Source: PFJX01 sp031426735
GTDB taxonomy: Bacteria; Pseudomonadota; Gammaproteobacteria; Burkholderiales; Thiobacillaceae
Reading direction: 5' to 3'
Assembly: GCA_031426735.1 (NCBI GenBank)
Contig: JASJPK010000029.1
Location: 1 to 64,000 of the forward strand
DNA length: 64,000 nt
The first letter of the stretch is position 1, and every line of letters begins with the position of its first letter. Below the pieces are notes generated by a model, which did not search any database, was not told the origin of the DNA, and was given only the letters and a program-made list of their open reading frames with translations. The position numbers and the translations under genes are program-made. Below are positions 29,985-40,300 of this stretch, piece after piece.

Positions 29985-32900
29985 ATGCCTCTAGAAAACT
30001 CGTCCCCCACACTCCTTTCCGGCGGAACGCTGGATGCCACCTTTGCGGGGGATGGCACACAAAGCATCAATCTCGGCATTGCCTACGCGGCGGCGGAAGC
30101 CATCGCGATTCAACCCGATGGCAAATACGTCGTGGCCGGTTGGAGCGTATTCGCCAGTAACAAATTAACGCTGCTGCGACTCAACGCCGATGGCAGCATC
30201 GATACCACTTTTGCCTGGGATGGCCAGCAATATCTCCCGAGTAGTAAGGCCCACGATGTGGCGATTCAGGCCGATGGCAAAATCGTTGCCGTTGGCGAGA
30301 CCGGATCCGACTTCATCGTGGCGCGCTTCGATGCAAATGGAGCGCCCGATGTCACGTTTTCCGATGATGGCATCCAGGTAGCATCGCTGTCGGAGTCCAT
30401 CGATGTCGCCAATTCCGTCGCCATTCAGCCCGATGGCCGCATTCTGATCGCCGGCAGAAGTGAAAACAGCTATGCGCTGCTTCGCTACGCCACGGATGGC
30501 ACTCTTGACTCGTCTTTCGCCCAGGCTGGCGCTTTCACCGGATCTTTCGACAACAACACATCCCTCGTCAACGAGATGGCATTGCAGGAAGACGGCAAGA
30601 TCGTCGTTGCCGGCTACGGCTGGAGTGGCAGCAGTTGGGACCTGGCTGTCGCGCGGCATACCGCGTCGGGCGCGCTGGACAGCAGTTTCAGCGGCGATGG
30701 CAAGTTGCTGATCAGCCTCGATCCCACCAGCTCTCTGGAGGCCATCAACGCCATCGCGATCCAGGCCGACGGCAAGATCCTGTTGGCCGGCAATACGCCG
30801 GGTAGCGGCGGAGACAACTTGCAGGATGCCGTGCTGATCCGGCTCAATGCCGATGGCTCGTTCGACACCGGTTTCGGCGGCGGCGATGGCATCGTCACGT
30901 TGAACACGAGTGCCAGGGACGACTTCAACAGCGTCACGATCCAGGCCGATGGCAAGATCATCGCCGCCGGCAACGATCAGACCGGATACGGTAACGCGCT
31001 GATCGCGCGCTACAACGCCGATGGTTCGCCGGACACCGCGTTCGCCAACGGTGGCGTGTTCTCGACCCTGTTCGACAGCGGCACATCGACAATACTTGAT
31101 CTCGACTTCGCCCCCAACGGCCAGGTTGTCGCGGTCGGCAGCAGCTATACCGGCACCTACGATTTCGGCATCCTGCGCCTTGCCAGCGGAGTCGTCGATC
31201 AGACTGCCCGCGCGGGTGATGCCTTCAACTACGTCGTGCCATCGAATGCTTTCCATGATGCGGACGGCGATGCGCTGACCTATGCCGCCGGCCTTGCCGA
31301 TGGCGGCCCGTTGCCGAGCTGGCTCGCCTTCGATGCCGTAACCGGTACCTTCTCGGGCACCCCCACCGATGCGGATTTCGGCACGCTGCACTTGGCCGTG
31401 CAGGCCAGCGACGGTGTGGCTGCCGCCGCCGCGGCTGTGCAGCTGGAAGTCAGCACCGATTTCATCGAGGCGCTGCGCAGTCCCGATCACGCACGCTGGA
31501 ACGACACCGTGGCGAACGGCACTCCGGGCAGCGTGCTCACGTTCAGCTTCATGGACGCCGGACCGTCCTATGCGTTGGACAGCGAAAGAAACACTTTCGC
31601 GCCGATGAACGCGACGCAAGAGTCCGCCGTGCGCGACGTGCTGCGGCTCTATCAGGAGATCGCGGGGTTGACCTTCGTCGAAGTGGCCGACGGCGGCGAG
31701 GGCGGCCAATTGCGCTTCGGAAACTATCTGAATGGCGATGGCTATTCCGGCTATGCCTACTACCCTTCGCCGAACCAGGCCGGCGGCGACGTCTGGATCA
31801 ATCGCGCCGAGGTGGACTACGCCTCACCGGCAGCCGGCAACGCCGCCTATTGGGTATTGCTGCACGAAATCGGCCACGCGCTGGGCTTCAAGCATCCCGG
31901 TCTCTACAACGGCGACGCCGGACCTTATCTGGCAGCGTCGGTCGACACCAATCAATACACGGTGATGTCCTACAACAACCACGGCGAAGCCGCCTCCACC
32001 GGCAACTTCGTTCGTAGTCCGATGCTCTACGACATCGCCACGATCCAGTTCCTCTATGGCGCCAACACCGCGACCCGCGTCGGCAACGACAGCTACACCT
32101 TAGATCCCACTACGCTGGTGTTCGAAACGCTGTGGGACGGCGGCGGCATCGACACCATCGACGCGTCCGGATTCAGCGAAGATTGCGAGATCGATTTGCG
32201 CGCCGGCGAGTTCAGTTCGCTGCGCGGACTCATCCCAGGCTACGGATGGGCTGGGCCGCTCGGCAACGACAACCTCGCCATCGCCTACGGCGTCAGCATC
32301 GAAAACGCCGTCGGCGGCAATGGCGCCGACACTCTGATTGGCAACGCAGCCAACAACATCCTGACCGGGGGTCTCGGCAACGACAGCTATGTCGTCGACA
32401 GCCGCGGCGACCGCGTCATCGAAACCAGCACACAGAGCAGCGAAATCGACAGCGTCCAGGCCACGTTGAGCTGGAACCTGGGCGCCAATCTGGAAAACCT
32501 CACCCTGCTCGGCACACATCGCTTCAGCGCCAACGGCAACAGCCTCGACAACAGCCTCACCGGCAATGCCGCCGGCAATCTGCTCAATGGCAGCAGCGGC
32601 GCAGACACGCTGATTGGCGGTGCCGGCAACGACACCTATGTGGTGGACCGCGCCAGCGACGTCATCCAGGAAACCGGCGCCGATGCAGGCGACAGCGTGC
32701 GCAGCTGGGTCGATTGGACGCTGGGCGACAACCTGGAAAACCTGACGTTGCTCGGCGTCAAACAACTCAGCGGCACCGGCAACAGCCTGAACAACAGCCT
32801 GACCGGCAATGGCAATGCCAATGTGCTGAATGGCGGCGACGGCAACGACAGCCTGTTCGGCGCCTCCGGCAACGACACGCTGACCGGCGGCGCCGGCGGC

Positions 32901-33215
32901 GATACCTTCGCCTTTACCACGCCGCTCAACGCGGTGCGCAACGTCGATACCGTCACCGACTTCAGCAGCGGCACGGACAAGATTCAGTTAGCACACGCCA
33001 TTTTTCGCGACATCGGCTTTACCGGAACGCCGGGCTCGGCGGCGTTCTTCCATGCCGGCAGCGCGGCACACGACGCGGACGACCGCATCCTTTACGACCA
33101 AGCCAATGGCGGGCTGTACTACGACGCCGACGGCAGCGGAACGCTGGCGGCCATCCAGTTCGCGCTGCTGAATGCGGCGCCGATGCTGCTGTTTTCGGAT
33201 ATTTACCTGGCCTAA
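29985..33215 (+). CDS. Delta-60 propeller plus M10 (serralysin-like) zinc metalloprotease with RTX export cassette
   Basis: The ATG at 29985 has a purine-rich GAGAGCGAG upstream. The 1,076-residue protein has no Sec signal. Domains: seven delta-60 beta-propeller repeats (~6-396; e.g. DGSIDTTFAWDG, QADGKIVAVG); a He_PIG/cadherin-like domain (~406-493, PSWLAFD, GTFSGTP); and an M10 peptidase domain (~499-783) with HEIGHALGFKHP at residue 627 and Met-turn VMSY at 660-663, both as in serralysins. RTX repeats and the 281-residue cassette shared with genes 6-9 follow, ending LLFSDIYLA. The predicted product is a calcium-stabilised secreted protease exported by a type I system. The cassette is exactly as long as that of the gene at 43006 (846 bp with stop), arguing for copying between loci. 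No inhibitor gene is adjacent. Confidence 0.92.
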   Translation: MPLENSSPTLLSGGTLDATFAGDGTQSINLGIAYAAAEAIAIQPDGKYVVAGWSVFASNKLTLLRLNADGSIDTTFAWDGQQYLPSSKAHDVAIQADGKIVAVGETGSDFIVARFDANGAPDVTFSDDGIQVASLSESIDVANSVAIQPDGRILIAGRSENSYALLRYATDGTLDSSFAQAGAFTGSFDNNTSLVNEMALQEDGKIVVAGYGWSGSSWDLAVARHTASGALDSSFSGDGKLLISLDPTSSLEAINAIAIQADGKILLAGNTPGSGGDNLQDAVLIRLNADGSFDTGFGGGDGIVTLNTSARDDFNSVTIQADGKIIAAGNDQTGYGNALIARYNADGSPDTAFANGGVFSTLFDSGTSTILDLDFAPNGQVVAVGSSYTGTYDFGILRLASGVVDQTARAGDAFNYVVPSNAFHDADGDALTYAAGLADGGPLPSWLAFDAVTGTFSGTPTDADFGTLHLAVQASDGVAAAAAAVQLEVSTDFIEALRSPDHARWNDTVANGTPGSVLTFSFMDAGPSYALDSERNTFAPMNATQESAVRDVLRLYQEIAGLTFVEVADGGEGGQLRFGNYLNGDGYSGYAYYPSPNQAGGDVWINRAEVDYASPAAGNAAYWVLLHEIGHALGFKHPGLYNGDAGPYLAASVDTNQYTVMSYNNHGEAASTGNFVRSPMLYDIATIQFLYGANTATRVGNDSYTLDPTTLVFETLWDGGGIDTIDASGFSEDCEIDLRAGEFSSLRGLIPGYGWAGPLGNDNLAIAYGVSIENAVGGNGADTLIGNAANNILTGGLGNDSYVVDSRGDRVIETSTQSSEIDSVQATLSWNLGANLENLTLLGTHRFSANGNSLDNSLTGNAAGNLLNGSSGADTLIGGAGNDTYVVDRASDVIQETGADAGDSVRSWVDWTLGDNLENLTLLGVKQLSGTGNSLNNSLTGNGNANVLNGGDGNDSLFGASGNDTLTGGAGGDTFAFTTPLNAVRNVDTVTDFSSGTDKIQLAHAIFRDIGFTGTPGSAAFFHAGSAAHDADDRILYDQANGGLYYDADGSGTLAAIQFALLNAAPMLLFSDIYLA
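32370..33215 (+). repeat. C-terminal RTX export cassette, gene 5 copy
   Basis: 281 codons plus stop. Layout: GLGNDSYVVD, LENLTLLGTHRF, GAGNDTYVVDRASDVIQE, LENLTLLGVKQL, GNDTLTGGAGGDTFAF, TDFSSGTDKIQL, FFHAGSAAHDADDRILYDQ, YYDADG, tail LLFSDIYLA. Confidence 0.9.
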
Positions 33216-33234
33216 GGAAATATCACCCCGCTCC

Positions 33235-33260
33235 GTAGGTGCGAATTTATTCGCACCTGC
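33235..33260. repeat. GTAGGTGCGAAT-type intergenic palindrome, copy 1
   Basis: AGGTGCGAAT and ATTCGCACCT face each other almost without a loop between genes 5 and 6. Related copies lie at 37066-37088 and 42843-42868. Confidence 0.75.
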
Positions 33261-33290
33261 ATTTGTTGTCTGACCTTTCCCTCCGCAGAT

Positions 33291-36200
33291 ATGTCCACTC
33301 CCACCGTCACCATCACAGACAGTCTCCTTGGCACGGCCAACCGGGCCAGCGGCAACGTGGCTTACTCGCTGCAGTTCAGTGAATCGGTCAGCGGATTGGC
33401 TGTCGATGACTTTACCGTCAGCAATGGTTCGATCAGTTCGATTACCGGCAGCGGCACTATCTGGACGGTCAACGTCACCCCCGCGCTGGGCGTGGTCGGC
33501 GGCACCATCGGCCTGACGCTGAAGGCGGGCGCGGTGAGCGATGCGTTGGGCAATCCCAATGCCCTCGCCTCGAATAGCAGCCAGGCCATCGACACTGCCG
33601 CGCCGGTGGCGCCCAAACTGGTGACCAGTACCGCGTTCAAGTACCTGGCCGATCCCCAGATCACGATGCAGACCAGTCTGGGCACGGTGGTGCTGGAACT
33701 CCACCCCGAACAGGCGCCGATTACCGTCGCCAACATGCTGGCCTATATCGACGGCGAGTTTTACGACAACACGTTGTTTCACCGGGTGATCGATGGCTTC
33801 ATGGTGCAAGGCGGCGGGCTTACGGCCGGTATGGTTGCCAAAACCCCGACTTACGGCGCGATTACGCTGGAGAGCAACAACGGTCTGAGCAATGTGCGCG
33901 GCAGCATCGCGATGGCGCGAACCAACCTGGCCGATTCCGCCACGACGCAGTTCTTCATCAACCAGGTGGATAACCCCTTCCTGAACTACAGCAGTTCCGC
34001 TTCACCGGGCTATGCCGTGTTCGGTTCGGTGTTGTCCGGCCTGTCGGTGATCGACAGCATCGCGCAAGTCACCACCAACGCGTCCGATGCGCCGATAGCG
34101 AATGTCACCATCAGCTCCATTCGGCAGACGGTTGCCGGCAGCAGCATCACCAATGCGGACACCATGCAGGTCAGCGGGCTGGAAGCCGGCGCGCAGTGGT
34201 CGTACAGCCTGGATGGCGGCGGCACCTGGAACGCCGGCAGCGGCAGCAGTTTCGCGTTGCCTCTGGGCGACTATGCGGCCACTCAAATTCAGGTCAGGCA
34301 AACCGATGCGGCCGGCAATGCCAGCACCAGTACCGGCAAGCTGACCAGCGCATTGGCTATTACCGACATCGACGTCACCGCCCCCACCGTCACCCTCACC
34401 GACAACCTGCCCGGCACGGCCAACCGGTCCACTGGCAACGTGGCCTACACGCTGCAGTTCAGCGAGCCCGTCAGCGGACTGGCCGCCGATGATTTCAGCG
34501 TGACCAATGGCGCGCTCGGTTCGATCTCCGGCAGCGGCACTACCTGGACGGTCAACGTCAGCCCCGCTCTGGGCGTGGCTAGCGGCACGATCGGCCTGAC
34601 GCTGAAGGCGGGCGCGGTAAGCGATGCGTTGGGCAATCTCAATGCCTACGTCGCCAATGCAAGCCAGGCCATCGACACCGTCGCGCCGGTGGCGCCCAAG
34701 CTGGTGACCAGTTCCGCGTTCAATTATCTGGTCAACCCGCAGGTGACCCTGCAAACCAGTCTCGGCACGGTGGTGCTGGAACTCAACCCGGAGCAGGCGC
34801 CGATCACCGTGGCCAACATGCTGGCTTATGTCGACGGCGGGTTTTACGACAACACGTTGTTCCACCGGGTGATCAATGGCTTCATGGTGCAGGGCGGCGG
34901 CTTCACGGCTGGTCTGGCCTACAAAACCCCGACCTACGGCGCGATTACGCTGGAGAGCAACAATGGTCTGAGCAATGTGCGCGGCAGCATCGCGATGGCG
35001 CGCACCAGCGTGGCGGATTCCGCCACGACGCAGTTCTTCATCAATCAGGTGGATAACACCTACCTGAACTACAGCAGTGCCGCTTCGCCGGGCTATGCCG
35101 TGTTCGGTTCGGTGGTGTCCGGCCTGGCGGTGATCGACAGCATCGCGCAAGTGGCCACCACGACGGTGGGTTCATACACCAACGTGCCGGTAATGGATGT
35201 TGTCATTACCTCGCTCCGTCAGTCCGTCGCCGGCAGCAGTTTCACCCATGTCGGCACGCTGCAGGTCAGCGGCCTGGAAGCCGGCGCGCAATGGTCCTAC
35301 AGCCTGGATGGCGGCAGCACCTGGAGCATGGGTAGCGGCAGCAGCTTGGCGTTGCCGGTGGGCAGCTATGCGGCCAATCAAATTCAGGTCAGGCAAACCG
35401 ATGCGGCAGGCAACACCAGCGCCAGTTCCGGCAAATTGACCAGCGCCGTGGTGGTGGATACCACCGCCCCGACGGTCAGCGCCTTCAGTCCGGCCGATGG
35501 GGCTGTCGGCGTGGCGCTGGGCAGCAACATCGTCATTACTTTCAGCGAAACGATCATGCGCGGTGTGGGCAACCTCGTGCTGAAGACAGCAGCCGGCGCC
35601 ATCGTCGAGAGCTTCGATGCCGCCGCCAGTTCGCGCCTGACATTCTCCGGCGCCAGCCTGACCATCGATCCTAGCCTCAATCTGATCTACAGCCCCGGTT
35701 ACACGGTCGAACTGGCTCCCGGCACGGTCAAAGACCTGGCCGGCAACAGTTACGCAGGAACCGCCAGCTACCATTTTGCGACCAACAGCCCGACCAGCGG
35801 CGGCGTCGTCATCAGCGGCAGCGCCATCCTGGGGCAGACACTGACCGCCGACACCGCTTCGTTGGCGGATGCGGATGGCCTGGGTCTGCTGACCTATCAG
35901 TGGCAAGCCGACGGCAGCCCGATCGTAGGCGCCACCGCCAACAAGCTGGAATTGGGACAGGCCGAAGCCGGCAGGACCCTCACCGTATCGATCAGTTACA
36001 GCGACGGCCACGGCATCGCGGAAACCGTGCACAGCGATGCCATCCGCCTGGGCACCGCCGGCGCCGACACACTGACCTGCGACGCCGCGCGCGATAGTCT
36101 GGCCGGCGGTGCCGGTGACGACACCTACATCGTCAGCGCCCGCAGCAACCGCATCACCGAACTGGCCGACGAAGGCATCGACAGCGTCCACGCGCCCGTC

Positions 36201-36950
36201 TCCTGGAGCCTCGGCACCAACCTGGAAAACCTGACCCTGACCGGCAGCGGCAAATTCAGCGGCAGAGGCAACCGCCAGGACAACATCCTCACCGGCAATG
36301 ACGCGGCCAATATGCTGGATGGAGGCGCCGGCGCGGATAGCCTGATCGGTGGCGCCGGAAACGACATCTACATCGTGGACAACCTCAGCGACGTGATTCA
36401 GGAACAGTCCAACGCGGCGGAAACCGACTCGGTCCGCGCGTGGAGGGACTGGACCCTGGGCGACAACCTGGAAAACCTGACGCTGCTCGGCGTCAAACCA
36501 TTGCACGGCAGCGGCAACGCGCTCGACAACCGCCTGACCGGCAATGGCAGCGCCAACAGCCTCGATGGCGGTGCCGGCAACGACGTTCTCGCTGGCGCCT
36601 CCGGCAACGACACGCTGACCGGCGGTGCCGGCAGCGACACTTTCGCCTTCACCACCCCGCTCAACGCCATTCGCAACGTCGACACCATCACCGACTTCAG
36701 CAGCGGCACGGACAAGCTTCAACTTTCGCCAGCCATCTTCCGCGAACTGGGTTTTTCCGGCGCACCAAGCACGGATGCCTTCTTCCATGCCGGCAGCGCG
36801 GCACACGACGCAGACGACCGCATTGTTTACGACCAAGCCAATGGCGCGTTGTATTACGACGCCGATGGCAACGGAGCGCTGGCGGCGGTGCAGTTCGCGG
36901 TGCTGAGTTCCATGCCGGGGGTTCAGTACACGGACTTTTGGGTCAGTTGA
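33291..36950 (+). CDS. Secreted RTX protein with two cyclophilin-type prolyl isomerase domains
   Basis: This 1,219-residue protein starts directly in an Ig-like domain with no Sec signal. The ATG at 33291 has only a weak upstream ribosome site. Two tandem units of ~1,080 bp (33306-34383 and 34384-35450) each contain an Ig-like domain, a cyclophilin domain and a second Ig-like domain. The cyclophilins (~121-261 and ~482-622) carry LGTVVLEL, FHRVIDGFMVQGG or FHRVINGFMVQGG, and TQFFINQVDN. The catalytic Arg and the Phe/Met/Gln of the substrate pocket are therefore present in both copies. They should catalyse cis-trans isomerisation of prolyl bonds outside the cell. A SbsA-like Ig domain (~722-834), another Ig-like domain (~836-920) and the RTX export cassette ending VQYTDFWVS follow. 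The neighbouring secreted proteases are possible folding clients (inference). Confidence 0.92.
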   Translation: MSTPTVTITDSLLGTANRASGNVAYSLQFSESVSGLAVDDFTVSNGSISSITGSGTIWTVNVTPALGVVGGTIGLTLKAGAVSDALGNPNALASNSSQAIDTAAPVAPKLVTSTAFKYLADPQITMQTSLGTVVLELHPEQAPITVANMLAYIDGEFYDNTLFHRVIDGFMVQGGGLTAGMVAKTPTYGAITLESNNGLSNVRGSIAMARTNLADSATTQFFINQVDNPFLNYSSSASPGYAVFGSVLSGLSVIDSIAQVTTNASDAPIANVTISSIRQTVAGSSITNADTMQVSGLEAGAQWSYSLDGGGTWNAGSGSSFALPLGDYAATQIQVRQTDAAGNASTSTGKLTSALAITDIDVTAPTVTLTDNLPGTANRSTGNVAYTLQFSEPVSGLAADDFSVTNGALGSISGSGTTWTVNVSPALGVASGTIGLTLKAGAVSDALGNLNAYVANASQAIDTVAPVAPKLVTSSAFNYLVNPQVTLQTSLGTVVLELNPEQAPITVANMLAYVDGGFYDNTLFHRVINGFMVQGGGFTAGLAYKTPTYGAITLESNNGLSNVRGSIAMARTSVADSATTQFFINQVDNTYLNYSSAASPGYAVFGSVVSGLAVIDSIAQVATTTVGSYTNVPVMDVVITSLRQSVAGSSFTHVGTLQVSGLEAGAQWSYSLDGGSTWSMGSGSSLALPVGSYAANQIQVRQTDAAGNTSASSGKLTSAVVVDTTAPTVSAFSPADGAVGVALGSNIVITFSETIMRGVGNLVLKTAAGAIVESFDAAASSRLTFSGASLTIDPSLNLIYSPGYTVELAPGTVKDLAGNSYAGTASYHFATNSPTSGGVVISGSAILGQTLTADTASLADADGLGLLTYQWQADGSPIVGATANKLELGQAEAGRTLTVSISYSDGHGIAETVHSDAIRLGTAGADTLTCDAARDSLAGGAGDDTYIVSARSNRITELADEGIDSVHAPVSWSLGTNLENLTLTGSGKFSGRGNRQDNILTGNDAANMLDGGAGADSLIGGAGNDIYIVDNLSDVIQEQSNAAETDSVRAWRDWTLGDNLENLTLLGVKPLHGSGNALDNRLTGNGSANSLDGGAGNDVLAGASGNDTLTGGAGSDTFAFTTPLNAIRNVDTITDFSSGTDKLQLSPAIFRELGFSGAPSTDAFFHAGSAAHDADDRIVYDQANGALYYDADGNGALAAVQFAVLSSMPGVQYTDFWVS
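33306..34383 (+). repeat. Ig-cyclophilin-Ig unit 1
   Basis: First of two ~1,080-bp tandem units. It begins TVTITDSLLGTANRASG and contains the cyclophilin at residues ~121-261. Confidence 0.88.
34384..35450 (+). repeat. Ig-cyclophilin-Ig unit 2
   Basis: Second unit, beginning TVTLTDNLPGTANRSTG, with the cyclophilin at residues ~482-622. Differences from unit 1 are scattered substitutions, and active-site motifs are kept. Confidence 0.88.
36108..36950 (+). repeat. C-terminal RTX export cassette, gene 6 copy
   Basis: Same layout, starting GAGDDTYIVSARSNRI; the first LENL block reads LTGSGKFSGRGN. Tail VQYTDFWVS. Confidence 0.9.
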
Positions 36951-36990
36951 CGCTGCCGACGGGGGGTATCAGGGCGCTGAAACACGTGCC

Positions 36991-37017
36991 GTCACCCCGG
37001 CGGAGGCCGGGGTCCAG
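36991..37017. repeat. GTCAxxCCxGCG...TCCAG element, copy 1
   Basis: CCCCGGC and GCCGGGG arms are framed by GTCA and TCCAG, the same layout as the elements at 48651 and 63800. Confidence 0.6.
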
Positions 37018-37065
37018 CCCAACGTGCTTAACGAAATAACCTTGAAACTGACAGTTGATGTCGCT

Positions 37066-37088
37066 GTAGGTGCGAATTTATTCGCACG
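37066..37088. repeat. GTAGGTGCGAAT-type palindrome, copy 2 (right end truncated)
   Basis: The same arms as 33235-33260 are present, but the right arm stops at ATTCGCAC. Confidence 0.65.
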
Positions 37089-37128
37089 CTCAACGCGTAT
37101 ATGTAAATAAACCAATAGACCGCCCCAC

Positions 37129-37195
37129 GTAGGAGGTCCGCTTGCGGGCCGAATCCCTCGCTCGGCACGGTTCGGTCCGCAAGCGGACCTCCTAC
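37129..37195. repeat. Long intergenic palindrome with 19-bp arms
   Basis: GTAGGAGGTCCGCTTGCGG at 37129-37147 is the exact reverse complement of 37177-37195. The 29-base middle can itself partly pair (GCCGAATCCC / CGGTTCGGT). Confidence 0.8.
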
Positions 37196-37347
37196 AACCG
37201 TCACCCAAGGTGAAAGAAGATCTTGGCTTGTTCGGAAGTAGTCAGTAAGGTTGAAGCATGGATGAAACACCGTAGCCCGCTCGGTTGCCAATGCGGGCGC
37301 GATTCGTTTCAACATGACTGACCACTACAACAAAAGGGAGTTTGGCA

Positions 37348-40300
37348 ATGTCGAATCTATACGACACCACTATCGAGTATCGACGCACGCTTTATGACAA
37401 CGCTGCAGTCGTTCCACTCAACTCGGAACAGTTCGACGGGACCGGGCTCGCGGGCGGGGCAAGCAGCGTTTGGGCGGCAAGCGCGATCAATGTGTTCGCA
37501 AACGAACTGGTTGGCGACGACTATGCGGCGGACCTCACTACTACGGGCATGGTGGCGGTGGGCGGGAGCGTCACTGGCCTACTCGAAACCAGCAACGACA
37601 GGGACTGGTTCCGAGTCGACCTGACGGCCGGCAGGCTCTACGCCTTCGATCTGAAAGGTGCGGCTTCGGGTGGTGGCACGCTGCTTGATCCCGGTCTTTT
37701 CCTTTTCGATAGCACGGCAAACTATGTGGCCTTTGACAACAATAGCGGTATCGATAACGATGCCCAGTTGGTCAATAGCCCTCCCAGTAGCGGAGCGTTC
37801 TATATATCCCCCTTGGATTTAGGCCTCTCGGGCGGCACCTACACACTGGTCGCGACGGAAATCGGCGTCGATGACTATCTGGGCAGCATTGCCACGACCG
37901 GTACGCTTGCCGTGGGCGGCTCAACCACCGGCGACATCCAGTTCAGCAGCGACCAGGATTGGTTCCGTATCGATCTGACCGCGGGTCGGATTTACACCTT
38001 CGACCAGAAGGGGGCGGTCTCCGCGGGCGGTTCGCTGACCGAGTCCGCTCTTCGTCTTCTGGACGACACAGGCAATCTGGTGGCCAATGCCGGCTACCAT
38101 GCGGCTGGTACCGATGCCAGTCTGACCTACAGTCCGCTTAGTGGGGGAACCTACTATGTCTCCGCCGAGGCTGCCTACGGTTCCACCGGCACCTACACCC
38201 TGGTGGCGACCGATCTCGGCGCCGATGACTATCTGGGCAGCACTGCCACGACCGGCATATTCACGGTGGGGGGCTCTGTCACCGGCGATGACCAGTTCTA
38301 TGGCGACCAGGACTGGTTCCGTATCGATCTGAGCGCGGGCCGGATCTACGCTTTCGACCTGAAGTCGGCTTTTTCCGGGGGAGGCACGCTAGACAATCAC
38401 AGTCTTCAGCTTCTGAATAGCGCGGCAGACTTCCTGGTCTATGGCGGCGTCAGCGAGAACGGTCTGGAATCGCGACTAGTTTATAGCCCGCTCAGCAGCG
38501 CGACCTTCTATCTATCCGCCGAGGGTGGTTTTACCGGGGGCACCTATACCCTGGTAGCTGCTGACATCGGCGCCGACGACTTTTTGGGCAGCAGTGCCAC
38601 AACCGGCTCGCTTGTCGTCGGGGGGGGCGCCACCGGCAATATCCAGTTCCACGGCGATCAGGACTGGTTCAGCATTGAGCTAACCGCCGGCAGGATCTAT
38701 ACCTTCGAGATGCAGGAGGGTGTTTCTTCTGGCGGCCCCCTGGCCGTCCCCTTTTTAACCCTCCTGAATAGCGCGGATGTTGTCCTTTGGTCCGTGGTGG
38801 ACAACGGCACGGGCTCCTATCCCTATTTCAGTTTCAGCCCTTCAAGCAGCGGAACCTACCATCTCTCCGCCCAAGGCCGCGGCAGCGAAGTCGGCACCTA
38901 CACGCTGTTGGCGACCGATAGCGGCGCCGATGACTATGCCTATGGCGTCACCACGACTGGCGACCTTGCCGTGGGTGGCACGGCCACTGGCAGCATCCAG
39001 TTCAACAGCGACGGTGACTGGTTCCGTATCGATCTGATCGCGGGCCATTTTTATGTCTTCGACATGAAGGGGCTTCATTCAGGCGGCGGCACGCTGTTCA
39101 ACGCAGATCTTGAACTCAGGGACAGTGCGGCGGGTTATCTGACCGCAGACTACGGTATCGGTGACGATGCCCGTCTGAGCTTCAAAGCCGACAGCAGTGG
39201 AATCCATTACCTCTCCGCCACGGGCTGGGGCAACTCGACCGGTACCTACACTCTGACGGCCGCCGATCATGGCGTCGATGACTACGACGGCAGCATCGCC
39301 ACCACCGGCAAGCTCGCACCCGGTGCTTCGACCAGCGGCAACATCCAGCTTGCAGATGAGGCTGATTGGTTCCGGATCGAACTCACCGCCGGCAGGATCT
39401 ACGCCTTCGATCTGAAAGGTGCAGACTCTGGCGGCGGCACCCTGACCGATCCCAATCTTCTGCTTCACGATGGCGAGGGCAATTACCTGACCGTCGATTT
39501 CAACAACGGCGTCGGTCTGGATGCCCGACTGACTTATCTCGCCCCCTCCAGTGGAACTTATTTTCTTTCCTGCCAGGGATCGAGTTACAACGTCAAGCCT
39601 GACGGCACCTACACCCTGAAGGCCACGGACCTCGGCATCGACGACCATGTCGACGGTTTGACCACTTCATCCACTGTCACAGTGGGAGGCGCGATAACCG
39701 GCGATATCCAGTTCGTCAACGATCAGGACTGGTTCCGCATCGATCTGATGGTTGGCACAACCTATATCTTCAAGCTACAGGGCGCGGATTCTGGCAAAGG
39801 CACGCTTGCCAATCCCCGATTAGTGCTTCGCGATGCCACAGGTAATTATCTGTACAGCGACTCCGACAGCGGCGCTGGTTACGACGCGCTGTTCGCCTAC
39901 AGCCCCGCCAGCAGCGGCACCTATTACCTTGCCGCCCAGAGCGAATATGCCAGCTTTACCGGCACCTACACGTTGAGCGTCGGTCTCGACGACTTCCCTG
40001 GTAACGCTATGACAACTCTCCCGGTGGGCGGGGCAGTCACCGGCATGATCGAGTACACATCCGACCAGGACAAATTTCTCGTCGACCTGACAGCGGGTGT
40101 GGAATACGTCTTCGACCTCACTGTCGCTGACTTGGGTGGCGGCACGCAGGCCAACCCCTATCTGCATTTGCTCGACAGTTCCGGTGATTACATAGCAAGC
40201 GATGACTCGCACATTTTCTTCACGCCGACCAGCGCTGGCACCTACTACCTGGCCGTCCAGGGCAACAACCCCGGCAGCACCTACACCCTGAGCGCCGACC

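Larger units (their letters stand above)
36951..37347. other. Intergenic region made largely of dispersed palindromes
   Basis: The region holds a GTCACCCCGG...CCGGGGTCCAG element (36991-37017), a GTAGGTGCGAAT element (37066-37088) and a long palindrome (37129-37195). The last ~150 bases are non-repetitive and should carry the promoter of the next gene. No gene is supported. Confidence 0.6.
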
